A stretch of DNA of 24,675 nt from Thiotrichales bacterium (GTDB taxonomy: Bacteria > Pseudomonadota > Gammaproteobacteria > Thiomicrospirales > Thiomicrospiraceae): positions 1 through 24,675 of the forward strand of contig JACXUQ010000002.1 of the NCBI GenBank assembly GCA_014763835.1, in the 5' to 3' direction. The position numbers and the translations under genes were made by a program. The notes beneath the pieces are model-generated. The model saw only the letters and a list, made by a program, of their open reading frames with translations, made no database searches and was not told the DNA's origin. Below are positions 9,347-19,386 of the stretch, piece by piece (the first letter of the stretch is position 1; the number at the start of each line of letters is the position of its first letter).

Positions 9347-11449
9347 ATGGTAAAAGTAGAAATTAACGGACAAGTTGTCGAAGCGCGGGAAGGGGACATG
9401 CTGATTGATGTCGCCGATAAAGCGCAGATCTCAATTCCCCGTTTTTGTTACCACAAGAAACTTTCTATTGCGGCTAACTGCCGCATGTGTCTGGTGGAAG
9501 TAGAAGGCGCTTGGAAGCCGCTTCCAGCCTGTGCGACACCGGTCACCGATGGTATGAAAGTTCATACTAAATCAGCAAAAGCGATTGCGGCACAGAAAGC
9601 CGTTATGGAATTTCTACTCATTAACCACCCATTGGATTGCCCTATCTGTGACCAAGGCGGTGAGTGTGAATTGCAAGACGTGGCCATGGATTATGGCGAT
9701 GACGTCTCCCGTTATACCGAAGCCAAGCGTATTGTCGGTGACCGCAATGCCGGGCCGTTGATCCAGACAGACATGACACGTTGCATCCACTGTACGCGTT
9801 GCGTACGTTTCGGCCAGGAAGTGGCCGGTATGATGGAGTTGGGCGCAACCGGTCGAAGTGAATGGATGGAAATCGGTACCTATATCGAGAAGTCCATTAC
9901 CTCTGAAATGTCCGGTAATATGATCGATTTGTGTCCGGTCGGTGCCTTGACGTCCAAGCCATTCCGTTACAAAGCCCGTGCCTGGGAATTGAAAGCGCAT
10001 AACTCGATTGCGGCGCATGACAGCATGGGGTCTAACACCATTATTCATACCAAAGGTAATGATGTGGTACGTGTTGTGCCGCGTGAAAACGAAGCGATCA
10101 ACGAGGTCTGGTTGTCTGACCGTGATCGCTTCGCTTACGAAGGTATTAACTCAGAAGATCGTTTGCTCCAGCCTGAAATCAAGAAAAACGGCAAGTGGCA
10201 GAAAGTCGATTGGGAAACTGCGTTGGCCTTTGTGGTTGAAGGCCTGAAGGCGCAGTTGGCGAACAAAGACAAAGTCGGTGTGTTGGCCTCTGCTAACTCG
10301 ACTGTGGAAGAGTTGCAATTGTTGCAGAAACTGGCGCGTGGTTTGGGTATTGAAAATATCGACCACCGTCTGCGTCAGATCGATTTTGCATTGGATCAGC
10401 ACGGCTTTAACACACCGGCATTGGTTCCAGCAGTGGATGCTGTAGAAAAAGCCAAGTCGATTTTGATGGTGGGTTCTTACCTGCGTAAAGAATTGCCGAT
10501 TTTGAACCACCGCGTCCGTAAAGCGGCGATGGCGGGTGCCAAGGTTCATGTATTGAATCCTGAAGCGTTTGACTTCAACTACAAGTTGGCATCGCATTTG
10601 GTGTCGCCAGCTAGTTTGGTAACAGAGTTGGCGGGTGTCGCCAAAGCGGCTTTGGAAATCGCCGGAGAAACTCAACAGGCCGGGTTGGAGCAGGTTGTGG
10701 TAACTGATGCACAGCGTGCAGTTGCCGAATCCCTGAAAGCTTCTGGCAATGCGATGATTCTGCTGGGTCAAATCGCGCAGCAACATGCCAGCTACAGCAA
10801 ACTGCAGAAACTGGCTGCAATGATTGCCAAAGCGACTGGCGCATCACTCAATGTTCTGCCAATGGCTGCGAATGAGGTGGGGGCACATTTGGTGAATGTG
10901 CTGCCACAAAAAGGACGTAATGCTGCCGAGATGCTAAAAGGTGATATGAACGCCTTCATCAATTTTGGTATCGAACCTGAGTTAGATTGTGCGAATGGCG
11001 AAGCGGCTCTTAAAGCCATGCAAGCAGCGGATTTTGTGGTGAACTTTACCGCATTCGACAGCGCCGAACAGCGTGCTTATGCCGATGTATTGTTGCCAAT
11101 TGCAACCTTTGCGGAAACCGCAGGGACTTACGTCAACGCCAACGGCTTGAAACAGTCTTTCAAAATGGCGGTTGAACCAAAAGGTGACGCTAAGGCGGCG
11201 TGGAAAGTCTTGCGCGTGCTGGGCAATATGTTTGACCTGCAAGGTTTTGAACAGACGCACAGCAATCAAGTATTGGCTGAAGTGTTGGATAACCCGGCCT
11301 GTTCAGTTAATTTTGACGCCGTTGTGTTCGACTTCAGCAACAATGCAGAAGAATATGCGCTGGTATCGCCTTATGCGGTGGATGCCATTGTACGTCGTGC
11401 GCCTTCATTGCAGGCTACGCCTGACGCGCAATTGGTGAAGAAAGGATAA
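9347..11449 (+). CDS. nuoG: NuoG, complex I 75-kDa subunit (clusters N1b, N4, N5)
   Basis: Largest peripheral-arm subunit, carrying electrons from NuoF toward NuoI. N-terminal [2Fe-2S] N1b ligands are C34, C45, C48 and C62. Cluster N5 uses H94, C98, C101 and C107 (NHPLDCPICDQGGEC), and N4 uses C146, C149, C152 and C196. A molybdopterin-oxidoreductase-like domain without cofactor motifs fills the rest. The segment that carries four extra cysteines for cluster N7 in E. coli reads SIAAHDSMGSN at residues 220-230, so N7 is absent, as in the mitochondrial 75-kDa subunit. At 700 aa it is shorter than E. coli NuoG (about 908). Ribosome site is weak (TATAAG before the ATG). Confidence 0.97.
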   Translation: MVKVEINGQVVEAREGDMLIDVADKAQISIPRFCYHKKLSIAANCRMCLVEVEGAWKPLPACATPVTDGMKVHTKSAKAIAAQKAVMEFLLINHPLDCPICDQGGECELQDVAMDYGDDVSRYTEAKRIVGDRNAGPLIQTDMTRCIHCTRCVRFGQEVAGMMELGATGRSEWMEIGTYIEKSITSEMSGNMIDLCPVGALTSKPFRYKARAWELKAHNSIAAHDSMGSNTIIHTKGNDVVRVVPRENEAINEVWLSDRDRFAYEGINSEDRLLQPEIKKNGKWQKVDWETALAFVVEGLKAQLANKDKVGVLASANSTVEELQLLQKLARGLGIENIDHRLRQIDFALDQHGFNTPALVPAVDAVEKAKSILMVGSYLRKELPILNHRVRKAAMAGAKVHVLNPEAFDFNYKLASHLVSPASLVTELAGVAKAALEIAGETQQAGLEQVVVTDAQRAVAESLKASGNAMILLGQIAQQHASYSKLQKLAAMIAKATGASLNVLPMAANEVGAHLVNVLPQKGRNAAEMLKGDMNAFINFGIEPELDCANGEAALKAMQAADFVVNFTAFDSAEQRAYADVLLPIATFAETAGTYVNANGLKQSFKMAVEPKGDAKAAWKVLRVLGNMFDLQGFEQTHSNQVLAEVLDNPACSVNFDAVVFDFSNNAEEYALVSPYAVDAIVRRAPSLQATPDAQLVKKG

Positions 11450-11454
11450 GTTAG

Positions 11455-12516
11455 ATGTTTGATGCACTCCAAGCTTTTTTATCTGGTTTCCTGTATGACT
11501 GGCTTGCCGTCCTGATCACGTTGGTGATTCAGGCGGTAGTCGTCATTCTGCCGATTATGCTGGCGGTAGCCTGGTTGACTTATGCCGAGCGTAAGGTCAT
11601 CGGTTACATGCAGGTGCGTATGGGGCCAAACCGTGTTGGTCCGGGTGGTTGGCTGCAGCCGATCGCCGATGCATTGAAGTTGATGACCAAAGAGGTGATC
11701 TTCCCGAACCAGTCGAACAAGTTCCTGTTTATTGTGGCACCGGTACTGTCGATCGCACCTGCGGTTGCAGTATGGGCGGTCATTCCCTTCTCGCCAGAAG
11801 TGGTGGTGTCGGATATCAACGCCGGTATTCTGTACGTGTTGGCGGTTTCGTCGATTCTGGTGTATGGCACGATCATCGCGGGTTGGGCGTCCAACTCCAA
11901 ATATGCGTTTCTGGGTGCGTTGCGTGGTTCCGCACAGAAGATCTCTTATGAGATCGCGATGGGCTTTGCTTTAGTGACGGTATTGATGATTGCCGGCAGC
12001 ATGAATCTGCAGGAGATTGTTGAAGGCCAGCAAGGCGGGATCTGGCATTGGTACTTACTGCCTTTGTTGCCGATGTTTGTGGTCTATTTCCTGTCCGGTT
12101 TGGCGGAAACCAACCGTACGCCTTTTGATATTGTAGAAGGTGAAGCGGAGATCGTTGCCGGTTTCCACGTTGAATACTCGGGCATGACTTTCGGTGTATT
12201 CATGTTGGCTGAATACGCCATGATGATTTTGATCTCTTTCATGACGGCGATTATGTTCCTGGGTGGCTGGTTGTCGCCTTTTGAAGGGATTCCTGTTTTA
12301 GAAACCGTGTTTGCCTGGGTGCCTGCTTTTGGTTGGTTGGCATTTAAAGTCAGTTTCCTGCTGTTCGTATTCATCTGGCTACGTGCCACTTTCCCACGCT
12401 ACCGTTATGACCAATTGATGCGTCTGGGGTGGAAAGTATTAATTCCTGTGACCATTGTTTGGGTATTCGTTGTGGGTGCAATGCAATACTTCAAAGTCGG
12501 TCCTTGGTTTAATTAA
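11455..12516 (+). CDS. nuoH: NuoH, complex I subunit H (quinone-site membrane subunit)
   Basis: Multi-helix membrane subunit linking the peripheral and membrane arms and forming the entry to the quinone channel. The signatures [20 protein letters not shown] and, later, [20 protein letters not shown] carry the conserved charged residues of the E-channel. About eight hydrophobic helices are visible over 353 aa, ending [11 protein letters not shown]. It starts 5 nt after nuoG, with AAAGGA just upstream. Confidence 0.98.
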   Translation: MFDALQAFLSGFLYDWLAVLITLVIQAVVVILPIMLAVAWLTYAERKVIGYMQVRMGPNRVGPGGWLQPIADALKLMTKEVIFPNQSNKFLFIVAPVLSIAPAVAVWAVIPFSPEVVVSDINAGILYVLAVSSILVYGTIIAGWASNSKYAFLGALRGSAQKISYEIAMGFALVTVLMIAGSMNLQEIVEGQQGGIWHWYLLPLLPMFVVYFLSGLAETNRTPFDIVEGEAEIVAGFHVEYSGMTFGVFMLAEYAMMILISFMTAIMFLGGWLSPFEGIPVLETVFAWVPAFGWLAFKVSFLLFVFIWLRATFPRYRYDQLMRLGWKVLIPVTIVWVFVVGAMQYFKVGPWFN

Positions 12517-12528
12517 TTCGAGGTTAAC

Positions 12529-13020
12529 ATGGTTAAATTTATTCAACATCACGTTAAGACCTGGGGTCTGACCGAGCTCTTCAAGGGTATGGCTTTGACC
12601 GGTAAATACCTTTTCAAGAAAAAGATTACGGTTCGTTACCCAGAAGAAAAAACGCCATTGTCGCCTCGTTTCCGTGGTCATCATGCTTTGCGTCGCTATG
12701 AAAACGGCGAAGAGCGCTGTATCGCCTGTAAATTGTGCGAAGCCGTGTGTCCTGCGAACGCGATCACCATTGATTCTGAGGAGCGTGAAGACGGTACACG
12801 CCGTACTACGCGTTACGATATTGATATGTTTAAGTGTATCTACTGCGGTTTCTGTGAAGAAGCCTGTCCGGTAGATGCGATTGTAGAAACCCGTGTTTTT
12901 GAATATGAATTTCAGGAGCGTGGGCCACACATTATGACCAAAGACAAACTGCTGGCTTTTGGTGATAAGCACGAGAAACAGATCGCAGCGGACCGTGCGG
13001 CCGATGCGAAATATCGTTAA
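12529..13020 (+). CDS. nuoI: NuoI, complex I 23-kDa subunit (clusters N6a, N6b)
   Basis: Eight-iron ferredoxin-like subunit of the peripheral arm carrying two [4Fe-4S] clusters between NuoG and NuoB. The two cysteine sets are C64, C67, C70, C74 ([12 protein letters not shown]) and C103, C106, C109, C113 ([12 protein letters not shown]). The N-terminal amphipathic region (residues 1-45) anchors it on NuoH. It is 163 aa, normal for proteobacteria. GAGG upstream of the ATG fits a ribosome site; it lies 12 nt after nuoH. Confidence 0.98.
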   Translation: MVKFIQHHVKTWGLTELFKGMALTGKYLFKKKITVRYPEEKTPLSPRFRGHHALRRYENGEERCIACKLCEAVCPANAITIDSEEREDGTRRTTRYDIDMFKCIYCGFCEEACPVDAIVETRVFEYEFQERGPHIMTKDKLLAFGDKHEKQIAADRAADAKYR

Positions 13021-13035
13021 TGAAAGAGAAGTTCC

Positions 13036-13677
13036 ATGACATTTGAGCAATTTATTTTCTATTTATTAGGTGCCATGGCGGTAATCTCCGGATTAATGGT
13101 GATTACGGTAAAGAACCCTGTTAAAGCTGCTTTGTGGCTGGTTCTGGCGTTTATTTCCACGGCTGGCGTGTGGATTATGGCTCAGGCGGAGTTTTTGGGC
13201 TTGGTGCTGATTCTGGTCTATGTTGGCGCGGTAATGGTGCTGTTCCTGTTTGTGGTCATGATGTTGGACATCAATCTGGCGCAGATGAAAGAGGGCTTTA
13301 CCAAATATTTGCCATTCGGCGCGATCGCGGCGATTGCGACTTTTGCGATGATGTATATGGTATTGGGGCCTGCGCACTTCGGTCTGGAAGTCACGGGGAA
13401 TCCTGTGCAGCATCCGGCTGACTACAGCAATACCAAGGCGATTGGTGTGCCTTTGTATACCACGCATGCTTATGCGTTTGTCTTGGCGGCGGTATTGTTG
13501 TTGGTGGGCATCGTTGCGGCTATCGCATTGACGTTGCGTCGCCGTGCGCCGAAAGAAGTGCTTTATCAAGATATCAATAAACAAAACAAAACATCTGTCA
13601 AGGACCGCTTGACGTTGGTCAAGATGGACGCGGTGGTGGAAAAACCAGTGGCGTCAAAAGGGGAGGAAAGCAAGTGA
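13036..13677 (+). CDS. nuoJ: NuoJ, complex I subunit J
   Basis: Membrane subunit of the proton-translocation path between NuoH and NuoK. Five transmembrane helices are visible; the conserved helix with [19 protein letters not shown] contains the Tyr/Gly pi-bulge region that switches during turnover. The C-terminal tail of about 45 residues is soluble and charged, variable in the family. 213 aa. The stop codon overlaps the GTG start of nuoK by 4 nt, so the two are translationally coupled. Confidence 0.96.
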   Translation: MTFEQFIFYLLGAMAVISGLMVITVKNPVKAALWLVLAFISTAGVWIMAQAEFLGLVLILVYVGAVMVLFLFVVMMLDINLAQMKEGFTKYLPFGAIAAIATFAMMYMVLGPAHFGLEVTGNPVQHPADYSNTKAIGVPLYTTHAYAFVLAAVLLLVGIVAAIALTLRRRAPKEVLYQDINKQNKTSVKDRLTLVKMDAVVEKPVASKGEESK

Positions 13678-13979
13678 TTGCACTATCGGATTATCTGATC
13701 TTTGGCGCGATTCTATTCACCATCAGTATGGCGGGTATTTTCCTGAACCGAAAAAACATCATCATTTTGTTGATGTCGATCGAATTGCTCCTGTTAGCCG
13801 TTAACACCAATCTGGTGGCCTTTTCACATTATCTGAATGATGTGACAGGACAGATTTTCGTGTTTTTTATTCTGACGGTTGCCGCAGCTGAAGCGGCTAT
13901 CGGTCTGGCTATCATTGTTCTTGTGTTCCGTAATCGTAAGAGCATCAACGTTGATGATCTTGGATCACTGAAGGGGTAA
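13674..13979 (+). CDS. nuoK: NuoK, complex I subunit K
   Basis: Small three-helix membrane subunit (101 aa) related to MrpC of Na+/H+ antiporters. The two essential intramembrane glutamates are visible: E37 ([11 protein letters not shown]) and E73 ([11 protein letters not shown]), matching E. coli E36 and E72. It begins with GTG, supported by a strong purine-rich Shine-Dalgarno (GGGGAGGAAAG, 13660-13670) and by the family N-terminus [15 protein letters not shown]. It overlaps the nuoJ stop by 4 nt. Confidence 0.97.
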   Translation: MIALSDYLIFGAILFTISMAGIFLNRKNIIILLMSIELLLLAVNTNLVAFSHYLNDVTGQIFVFFILTVAAAEAAIGLAIIVLVFRNRKSINVDDLGSLKG

Positions 13980-13985
13980 TTGTTG

Positions 13986-15959
13986 ATGTTGCACACTATT
14001 CTTAGCGTAATTCTATTGGCGCCGCTGGTCGGCTCCATGATTGCCGGCCTGTTCGGTCGACAGGTAGGGCGCAAGGGCGCGCATTTTGCCACCATTATCG
14101 GTGTGGCGATTTCAACCCTGTTGTCGGCCTACGTCTTCAAACTGTTCATGATCGACGGGCACGAGGCGTATAACGCCGCGCTTTATACCTGGATGGTTTC
14201 GGACGGTATCCGTTTTGAAATCGGTTTCATGATCGACGAATTGTCAGCGACGATGATGTTGGTGGTAACCTTCGTATCCCTGATGGTCCATATCTATACC
14301 ATCGGTTATATGGATCATGATGAAGATTACGACCACCATAATCCATACTACCAGCGTTTTTTCAGCTATATTTCGCTGTTCACTTTCTCGATGTTGTCAC
14401 TGGTCATGGCCAACAACTTCCTGCAACTGTTCTTTGGTTGGGAAGCGGTCGGTTTGGTCTCTTACCTGTTGATCGGTTTCTATATGAAGCGCGAGTCGGC
14501 AATTCAGGCTAACCTCAAAGCCTTTTTGGTGAACCGTGTCGGTGACTTCGGCTTCATTCTGGGTATTGCGATGGTTTTCGTGTATTTCAATACCGTGGAC
14601 TACAAAGAGTTCTTTGCACAGTTGACTACGCAACGCGATGTGATGATTGAGATCATCCCGGGTGTGGAATGGTCGATGATTACCTTGATGTTGATCCTTC
14701 TGTTTATCGGTGCGATGGGTAAATCTGCACAGATGCCATTGCATGTGTGGCTACCTGAGTCGATGGAAGGTCCGACCCCGATTTCTGCCCTGATCCACGC
14801 GGCGACAATGGTTACCGCCGGTATTTTCATGGTGGCACGTCTGTCGCCGGCTTATGAATTGTCTGAAACGGCATTGAGCGTAGTGCTGATTACCGGTGCG
14901 CTGACGGCATTTATGATGGGACTTTTGGGTTTGATCCAGAACGATATCAAGCGTGTGGTGGCTTATTCAACACTTTCACAATTGGGTTACATGACGGCTG
15001 CACTGGGTGCTTCAGCCTATGCGGCCGGTATGTTCCATGTTTTGACGCACGCTTTCTTTAAGGCCTTGTTGTTCTTGGCGGCCGGTTCGGTCATTATCGC
15101 GATGCATCACAAACAGGATATGCGTGAGATGGGTGGCCTGCGCAAATATATGCCAATCACTTATGTGGCGATGCTGATCGGTTCTCTGGCGCTGATCGGG
15201 TTCCCGGGCTTCTCAGGATTTTTCTCCAAAGACAGCATTCTGTTGAGCTTGAACGAGAGTGAACGTTTTGGTTCGACCTTTGCCTATGTGTTGTTAATGG
15301 CGGGGGTTTTTGTCACGGCGTTCTATAGCTTCCGTATGTTCTTTATTGTGTTCCACGGTGAAGAGAGCGAGTATGTGCGCACGCATGAGATGAAAGAGTC
15401 TCCATGGGTCGTGACCGTACCGTTGATCCTGTTGTCGATTCCTGCGGTAGTGATGGGCTTGCCGATGATCGAGCCTATGTTGAACGGCACTTATTTCGGC
15501 AGCGCGGTTTTTGTTGCAGCGGCTAACGATACGATGATGGCGGTTTACAACAACTACTACCATGGTGTGTTTGACATGATTGTTCACTCTTTCATGACAT
15601 TGCCGGTGTTCTTGGCATTGTCGGGTGTGTTGCTGGCGTGGTTCTTGTACATCAAGCAACCTAATCTGCCTGGGAAGCTGAAGGCAATGTGTCCACGTGG
15701 TTACTATATGCTGGACAACGCCTACGGTTTTGACCGCTTGAACGAGATTGTTTTTGTAAATGGTACGCGCAAACTAGGTGCTTACTTTACCCGTGTGGTT
15801 GATCAGAAGATGATTGATACCGGCATGGTCACCAATACGTTTATGGCGGTTTACAATGCGGCGGTTTCACTGCGTCAAACACAAACCGGTTATATGTATC
15901 ACTATGCCTTTGTGATGATTTTTGGCCTACTGGCAATGCTGGTATGGGTACTTTGGTAA
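13986..15959 (+). CDS. nuoL: NuoL, complex I antiporter-like subunit L
   Basis: Distal proton-pumping subunit of the membrane arm, homologous to MrpA-type antiporters, with the long lateral helix at the C-terminus. Signatures are FFGWEAVGLVSYLLIGFY (with the key Glu), PLHVWLPESMEGPTPISALI and THAFFKALLFLAAGSVI. It has 657 aa from the ATG at 13986, chosen over two in-frame TTGs at 13980 and 13983 because AAGGGG (13971-13976) is 9 nt before it and the product begins MLHTILSVILLAPLVGS, as in homologues. It follows nuoK by 6 nt. Confidence 0.97.
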   Translation: MLHTILSVILLAPLVGSMIAGLFGRQVGRKGAHFATIIGVAISTLLSAYVFKLFMIDGHEAYNAALYTWMVSDGIRFEIGFMIDELSATMMLVVTFVSLMVHIYTIGYMDHDEDYDHHNPYYQRFFSYISLFTFSMLSLVMANNFLQLFFGWEAVGLVSYLLIGFYMKRESAIQANLKAFLVNRVGDFGFILGIAMVFVYFNTVDYKEFFAQLTTQRDVMIEIIPGVEWSMITLMLILLFIGAMGKSAQMPLHVWLPESMEGPTPISALIHAATMVTAGIFMVARLSPAYELSETALSVVLITGALTAFMMGLLGLIQNDIKRVVAYSTLSQLGYMTAALGASAYAAGMFHVLTHAFFKALLFLAAGSVIIAMHHKQDMREMGGLRKYMPITYVAMLIGSLALIGFPGFSGFFSKDSILLSLNESERFGSTFAYVLLMAGVFVTAFYSFRMFFIVFHGEESEYVRTHEMKESPWVVTVPLILLSIPAVVMGLPMIEPMLNGTYFGSAVFVAAANDTMMAVYNNYYHGVFDMIVHSFMTLPVFLALSGVLLAWFLYIKQPNLPGKLKAMCPRGYYMLDNAYGFDRLNEIVFVNGTRKLGAYFTRVVDQKMIDTGMVTNTFMAVYNAAVSLRQTQTGYMYHYAFVMIFGLLAMLVWVLW

Positions 15960-15992
15960 ATAAAAGAATAATAAGTTAAGGAACTAGACTAC

Positions 15993-17507
15993 ATGTTATC
16001 CAGTTATCCCATCTTAAGTACTCTGATTTGGCTGCCGATTATCGGGGGCTTGTTGGTGCTGTTTGCAGGCCGCAATAACGACACCGTTGCCAAGTGGTTG
16101 TCGCTGATCGTTGCTTTCGCCACGTTTGTCTTATCGCTACCTTTGTGGACTGGTTTCGACACCACGACGGCGGCGATGCAGTTTGAAGAGAAAATCTCAT
16201 GGATTCCAGCATTTAATATCTACTACCACCTAGGTGTGGACGGTCTTTCAATGCCGTTGGTATTGTTGACAACGTTTACGCAGGTATTGGTTATTGCGTC
16301 CGCCTGGGATGTCATTAAAGAACGCGTTGAGCAGTATATGGGCGCTTTCCTGATTATGGGCGGGATGATGACCGGGGTGTTTGTTGCCCTCGATTCGATC
16401 CTGTTCTATGTATTCTGGGAAGCGCTGTTGATTCCAATGTTTATCGTTATCGGTAAGTGGGGTGGACCACGTCGTGTTTATGCGACCTTGAAGTTCTTCC
16501 TGTATACGTTCTTCGGTTCGGTCTTCATGTTGGTGAGCTTCCTGTATATGTATTATCAATCAGGCAGCTTCTCGATTCTGGACATGCATACCATGCAGCT
16601 AGGCATGACCGCGCAGACGTTGATCTTCCTGGCGTTCTTATTGGCTTTCGCAGTTAAGATTCCGATGTTCCCGGTCCACACGTGGTTGCCTGACGCGCAC
16701 GTTGAGGCGCCTACAGCAGGTTCAGTTGTACTTGCGGCCATTATGTTGAAAATGGGTGGTTACGGATTCGTACGTTTCAGTTTGCCAATCACGCCGGATG
16801 CGTCGATGCAGTTGGATTGGCTGGTGATTCTGTTGTCGTTGATCGCCATCGTCTATATCGGTATTGTCGCCCTGGTGCAGAGTGATATGAAGAAATTGGT
16901 GGCTTATTCGTCTATTTCGCATATGGGCTTTGTCACTCTGGGTATGTTTGTGCTCTATGACATCCTCGCGTCAACCGGCTCTTTGCAAGGTGCGCAGTTG
17001 GGTATGGAAGGCGCCATGGTGCAGATGATTTCTCACGGCTTTATTTCCGGTGCAATGTTCTTGGCGATCGGCGTGCTGTACGACCGTATGCATACCCGTG
17101 AAATTTCTGCCTACAGCGGTGTGGTGAACAAAATGCCTTGGTTCGTGATGTTTGCGGTGTTGTTTGCCATGGCCAACGTTGGTTTGCCGGGAACATCAGG
17201 ATTCGTTGGTGAATTTATGGTCATTCTGAGTGCATTTAAGGCGAATATCTGGTTCGGTACGATTGCGGCACTTACTTTGATCATTGGTGCAGCGTATACG
17301 CTTTGGATGGTCAAACGCGTCTTCTTTGGCCCTGTAACGAATGAAAACGTTGAACAACTACAAGATTTGAACAAGCGTGAGTTCGCCATCATGGCAACGC
17401 TTGCGGTTGCAGTTGTTGCATTAGGTGTGTTCCCAGCGCCTTTAATGGAAGTGATGCACACTTCTGTTGGTCATTTGCTGGTTCAGGCAACAACGTCAAA
17501 ACTTTAA
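15993..17507 (+). CDS. nuoM: NuoM, complex I antiporter-like subunit M
   Basis: Second antiporter-like proton-pumping subunit. The 504-aa polytopic protein shows FYVFWEALLIPMFIVIGKWG (conserved Glu in the fifth helix), FAVKIPMFPVHTWLPDAHVE (key Lys) and AYSSISHMGFVTLG. An AAGGA ribosome site (15979-15983) precedes the ATG after a 33-nt gap from nuoL. Confidence 0.98.
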   Translation: MLSSYPILSTLIWLPIIGGLLVLFAGRNNDTVAKWLSLIVAFATFVLSLPLWTGFDTTTAAMQFEEKISWIPAFNIYYHLGVDGLSMPLVLLTTFTQVLVIASAWDVIKERVEQYMGAFLIMGGMMTGVFVALDSILFYVFWEALLIPMFIVIGKWGGPRRVYATLKFFLYTFFGSVFMLVSFLYMYYQSGSFSILDMHTMQLGMTAQTLIFLAFLLAFAVKIPMFPVHTWLPDAHVEAPTAGSVVLAAIMLKMGGYGFVRFSLPITPDASMQLDWLVILLSLIAIVYIGIVALVQSDMKKLVAYSSISHMGFVTLGMFVLYDILASTGSLQGAQLGMEGAMVQMISHGFISGAMFLAIGVLYDRMHTREISAYSGVVNKMPWFVMFAVLFAMANVGLPGTSGFVGEFMVILSAFKANIWFGTIAALTLIIGAAYTLWMVKRVFFGPVTNENVEQLQDLNKREFAIMATLAVAVVALGVFPAPLMEVMHTSVGHLLVQATTSKL

Positions 17508-17529
17508 TTGGAATAGGTGAAGTAACAGT

Positions 17530-18975
17530 ATGAATTTTGTAATACCTGCTTTTGCACCCGCAATCCCGGAAATGGTGCTGTTGGCACTGACCTCCTTTAT
17601 TCTGGTTGCGGATACATTCTGGTCAAAGCGTTATCAATTTGCGACTTACTACGCAACGCAAGCGACTTTGATTGTGGTTGCCTATCTGATTATGTCCAGC
17701 TTTGCTACGGCTCAAGTGATTACCTTCGATGGTGGTTTTGTGCGCGATAGTTTCGCCGACATTTTAAAACTCTTTATCGTTTTGGTGTCGCTAGGCATTT
17801 TCTTGTTCTCCAAAGAATATCTGTTGCAACAGAAGTTCTTTAGTGGCGAATATTTTGTACTCGGTCTGTTCGGCGTTTTGGGTATGTTCGTTATGGTTTC
17901 TGCCCATAACTTCATTACGCTGTATTTAGGCTTGGAAATCATGTCATTGGCCATGTATGCGATGATCGCGCTGCGTCGCGATGCTTCGGATGCCATTGAA
18001 TCGGCCATGAAGTATTTTGTTCTAGGTGCGTTGGCTACGGGCATTCTGTTGTACGGTTTCTCCATGCTGTATGGTGCAACCGGTTCCATTACCTTCCCAG
18101 AAATTGCCAAGATCATTGAAGCTGGTAAGGCTGATGCGGTGGTATTGTCCTTCGGCGTTGTCTTTATTGTCATTGGTTTGGCGTTCAAATTGGGAGCTGT
18201 GCCGTTCCACATGTGGGCACCTGACGTCTATCACGGTTCCCCGACCGCTGTAACGCTTTACTTGGGTACGGCTCCCAAGATTGCTGCGTTTGCGATCATC
18301 TATCGTCTGTTGGCAGAAGGGATGCCAGGTTTGGTCTCAGATTGGCAGACATTGATCATTATCCTGTCTGTACTGTCGATGGTGGTCGGTGCGATTGTAG
18401 CAATCGTCCAGGAAAATTTAAAACGTATGTTGGCCTACTCGGGTATCGGTCATGCCGGTTTCTTGTTGCTGGGTGTATTGGCGGCCAATCCTGACGGTTA
18501 CGCCGGCGCGATGTTTTATATCATCGTCTATGCCATCACCGCCGTTGCCGGTTTCGGTATGATTATTGCACTATCACGCACTGGTAACGAATTTGACAAG
18601 ATTGCCGATTTCAAAGGCTTGAACAACCGCAATCCGTGGTTGGCGTTTATGATGCTGATTGTGATGTTCTCAATGGCTGGCATCCCTCCGTTCATCGGAT
18701 TCTTTGCCAAGGTTATTGTCATTGAAGAAGTTGTTAAAGCTGGCTTTATTTGGATCGCAGTTGTGGCGGTAATCACAGCCGTTATCAGTGCGTTCTATTA
18801 CTTGCGTGTTGTCAAAGCCATGTATTTTGACAAAGCAGATGAAACAGGCCCCATCGCGCCTGTCAGTGGTGAGTTGAACTGGGCGGTCAGTTTCGTTTCC
18901 ATCGCCTTACTGGTACTTGGTTTGATGCCGTCTTCGTTGATCGAACTTTGTTATCAGAGTATTGGTTTGAAATAA
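17530..18975 (+). CDS. nuoN: NuoN, complex I antiporter-like subunit N
   Basis: Third antiporter-like subunit, adjacent to NuoK. The 481-aa polytopic protein carries LYLGLEIMSLAMYAMIAL (conserved Glu), FKLGAVPFHMWAPDVYHGSP (conserved Lys) and LAYSGIGHAGFLLLGVLA. It ends the nuo operon and is followed within 20 nt by a strong intrinsic terminator. The gene order A-N is complete and uninterrupted. Confidence 0.98.
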   Translation: MNFVIPAFAPAIPEMVLLALTSFILVADTFWSKRYQFATYYATQATLIVVAYLIMSSFATAQVITFDGGFVRDSFADILKLFIVLVSLGIFLFSKEYLLQQKFFSGEYFVLGLFGVLGMFVMVSAHNFITLYLGLEIMSLAMYAMIALRRDASDAIESAMKYFVLGALATGILLYGFSMLYGATGSITFPEIAKIIEAGKADAVVLSFGVVFIVIGLAFKLGAVPFHMWAPDVYHGSPTAVTLYLGTAPKIAAFAIIYRLLAEGMPGLVSDWQTLIIILSVLSMVVGAIVAIVQENLKRMLAYSGIGHAGFLLLGVLAANPDGYAGAMFYIIVYAITAVAGFGMIIALSRTGNEFDKIADFKGLNNRNPWLAFMMLIVMFSMAGIPPFIGFFAKVIVIEEVVKAGFIWIAVVAVITAVISAFYYLRVVKAMYFDKADETGPIAPVSGELNWAVSFVSIALLVLGLMPSSLIELCYQSIGLK

Positions 18976-18991
18976 CCGCTGATAATGTAAG

Positions 18992-19015
18992 AAGCCCGTT
19001 TATCGGGCTTTTTTT
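18992..19015 (+). terminator. Intrinsic terminator of the nuo operon
   Basis: AAGCCCG (18992-18998) and CGGGCTT (19004-19010) form a perfect 7-bp stem with loop TTTAT, followed by five further Ts, 16 nt after the nuoN stop. Confidence 0.92.
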
Positions 19016-19036
19016 GTAAATAAAGAGGAAAAAACC

Positions 19037-19357
19037 ATGACGCTAGATCAATCAGTTTGGCTATTGCTTGTTACTGCGATTATTTTGGCCAATGTGCCAT
19101 GGATATTTGCAAACCGTATTTTTATGTTCATTCAGGTCAAAACTAAATCGTTTCTGGTTAACTTTTTGGAATGGCTGCTGTATTTTATTCTGACCGGTAT
19201 CTTGGCGTATTTGTTAGAAAACAAAAGTATGGGACACGTCGAATCCCAAGGTTGGGAGTTTTATGCCGTGACCTTCTTTATGTTTGCTATCTTCGCATTT
19301 CCCGGCTTTATTTATCGTTATAATCTTAAGAAATTTATTCAAACCAAAAAAACTTAA
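19037..19357 (+). CDS. DUF2818 family membrane protein
   Basis: Conserved small inner-membrane protein of unknown function that in beta- and gammaproteobacteria is usually found right after nuoN. The 106-aa product has three predicted transmembrane helices (about residues 6-28, 41-61 and 74-93). Family-like motifs are NVPWIFANR at the first helix end, and QGWEFYAVTFFMFAIFAFPGF, quoted here as QGWEFYAVTFF plus FAFPGFIYRY. A GAGG ribosome site (19024-19027) precedes the ATG. It lies 21 nt after the nuo terminator, so it is probably expressed by readthrough; no separate promoter was seen. The constant association suggests a role in complex I assembly or stability, but this is only inference. Confidence 0.88.
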   Translation: MTLDQSVWLLLVTAIILANVPWIFANRIFMFIQVKTKSFLVNFLEWLLYFILTGILAYLLENKSMGHVESQGWEFYAVTFFMFAIFAFPGFIYRYNLKKFIQTKKT

Positions 19358-19386
19358 GCATTTTCTAATTTATTTCCCAATTAGGG

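Noticed and set aside
9614..10048. Long minus-strand frames over nuoG, and similar frames over nuoD, nuoI, nuoJ and nasS
   Set aside because: They are antisense shadows of strongly conserved genes and have no recognisable protein features of their own.
19365..19384. CTAATT/AATTAG inverted repeat after the DUF2818 gene
   Set aside because: The stem is AT-only, the loop is 8 nt, no T-tract follows, and it runs up to the tRNA-fMet -35 box; not a credible terminator.
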